Shown here: positions 63,739 to 64,000 of the stretch, piece by piece | Layout of the letters: each line of letters opens with the position of its first letter | Position numbering within the stretch: the stretch's first letter is position 1 | Assembly (NCBI RefSeq): GCF_031755915.1 | Contig: NC_083388.1 | Location: 6,943,001-7,007,000, forward strand | Source of the DNA: Ziziphus jujuba | Lineage: Eukaryota; Streptophyta; Magnoliopsida; Rosales; Rhamnaceae | Direction of reading: 5' to 3' | DNA length: 64,000 nucleotides | Position numbers and translations under genes: made by a program | Notes under the pieces: model-generated | The model's database searches: none | Told to the model about the DNA's origin: nothing | Seen by the model: only the letters and a program-made list of their open reading frames with translations

Positions 63739-64000
63739 TTACCGGCGTTGATGGCACATCTGACAGACGGTAGCTGTCTTGACATTAGCAAAGGTGCAAT
63801 GCTCACAGGACCAATGGCCCGAATCATCAATATTTCTACTGGAACTACTTGATCTCGATGTTGTAGCCTTGCCCCTCCCACCTCTCCCCTTACTGCTTGT
63901 ACCTCCCAAACTCTTTGAGCTCGCTGCCCTGCTACAGGTGGCACCATGCGAGTCCACATCTGATAGACCATTCTCTAAAGCTCGAACTAAGTTCTCAAAG
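63739..64000 (-). CDS. RBR-type E3 ubiquitin ligase, ARIADNE family, C-terminal end (partial)
   Basis: ARI proteins are RING-in-between-RING ubiquitin ligases. Only the last 86 codons are in the window; the RING1-IBR-RING2 part and Ariadne domain lie beyond the right edge. The frame entering from 64000 reads FENLVRALENGLSDVDSHGA, the usual end of the plant Ariadne domain in ARI7/ARI8-like proteins. A Ser/Gly/Lys-rich linker (SSKSLGGTSSKGRGGRGK) follows, then a RanBP2-type zinc finger HWSCEHCTFANVKTATVCQM with four cysteines (C-x2-C-x10-C-x2-C), the ubiquitin- or RNA-binding finger typical of this plant subgroup. The stop comes six codons after the last cysteine block begins (CQMCHQRR). No start is present in the window; internal ATG/GTG codons are not starts. 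Confidence 0.88.
   Translation of the reverse strand, partial: FENLVRALENGLSDVDSHGATCSRAASSKSLGGTSSKGRGGRGKATTSRSSSSSRNIDDSGHWSCEHCTFANVKTATVCQMCHQRR

Overview
This 64-kb window is nuclear DNA of a flowering plant, almost certainly a eudicot. It is very AT-rich. The genes have many short introns with GT-AG (once GC-AG) borders, and the intergenic space is full of poly-A/T runs, (AT)n microsatellites and decayed transposons. The protein set (plant hexokinase, Ycf20-like, PLS-class PPR, XTH, plant GCP2, ARIADNE E3) fits only a land plant. I cannot name the species.

Layout. 1-1311: first exon of a membrane-anchored hexokinase (minus strand; the rest lies beyond the left edge). 1.3-21 kb: a gene-poor desert with an ACGT-core-rich island (11.6-12.1 kb), a 140-bp near-perfect hairpin (12.9-13.1 kb), a degenerate 2-kb repeat array (15.4-17.5 kb) and one possible small ORF (19.6 kb). 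21.1-25.3 kb: a broken Sel1-repeat gene that keeps its exon-intron structure. 26.5-27.1 kb: a hAT-type MITE. 28.4-30.1 kb: an XTH cell-wall gene (281 aa). 30.6-31.5 kb: a Ycf20-like plastid protein (207 aa, minus). 34.4-37.4 kb: a PPR protein (581 aa, minus), head-to-head with a membrane metallophosphoesterase at 38.0-42.2 kb (733 aa). 43.5-50.6 kb: the complete 21-exon gene for gamma-tubulin complex component 2 (705 aa). 52-60 kb: a cluster of gene debris, namely an orphan last exon of bacterial-type PEP carboxylase, an internally deleted hAT element, RecQ helicase exons with a nonsense codon, and a FAR1/FRS (MULE-derived) gene with three in-frame TAA codons. 63.7-64.0 kb: the C-terminal end of an ARIADNE-type RBR ubiquitin ligase (minus; runs off the right edge).

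The intact genes are unrelated housekeeping or cell-wall genes (sugar phosphorylation and sensing, plastid membrane function, organelle RNA processing, wall remodelling, microtubule nucleation, ubiquitination); nothing suggests an operon-like or biosynthetic cluster. The most unusual content is the debris field at 52-60 kb, the GC-AG intron in GCP2 and the structured non-coding elements of the left half. Exon borders were placed by reading frame, splice consensus and remembered family sequences; no alignment was run.
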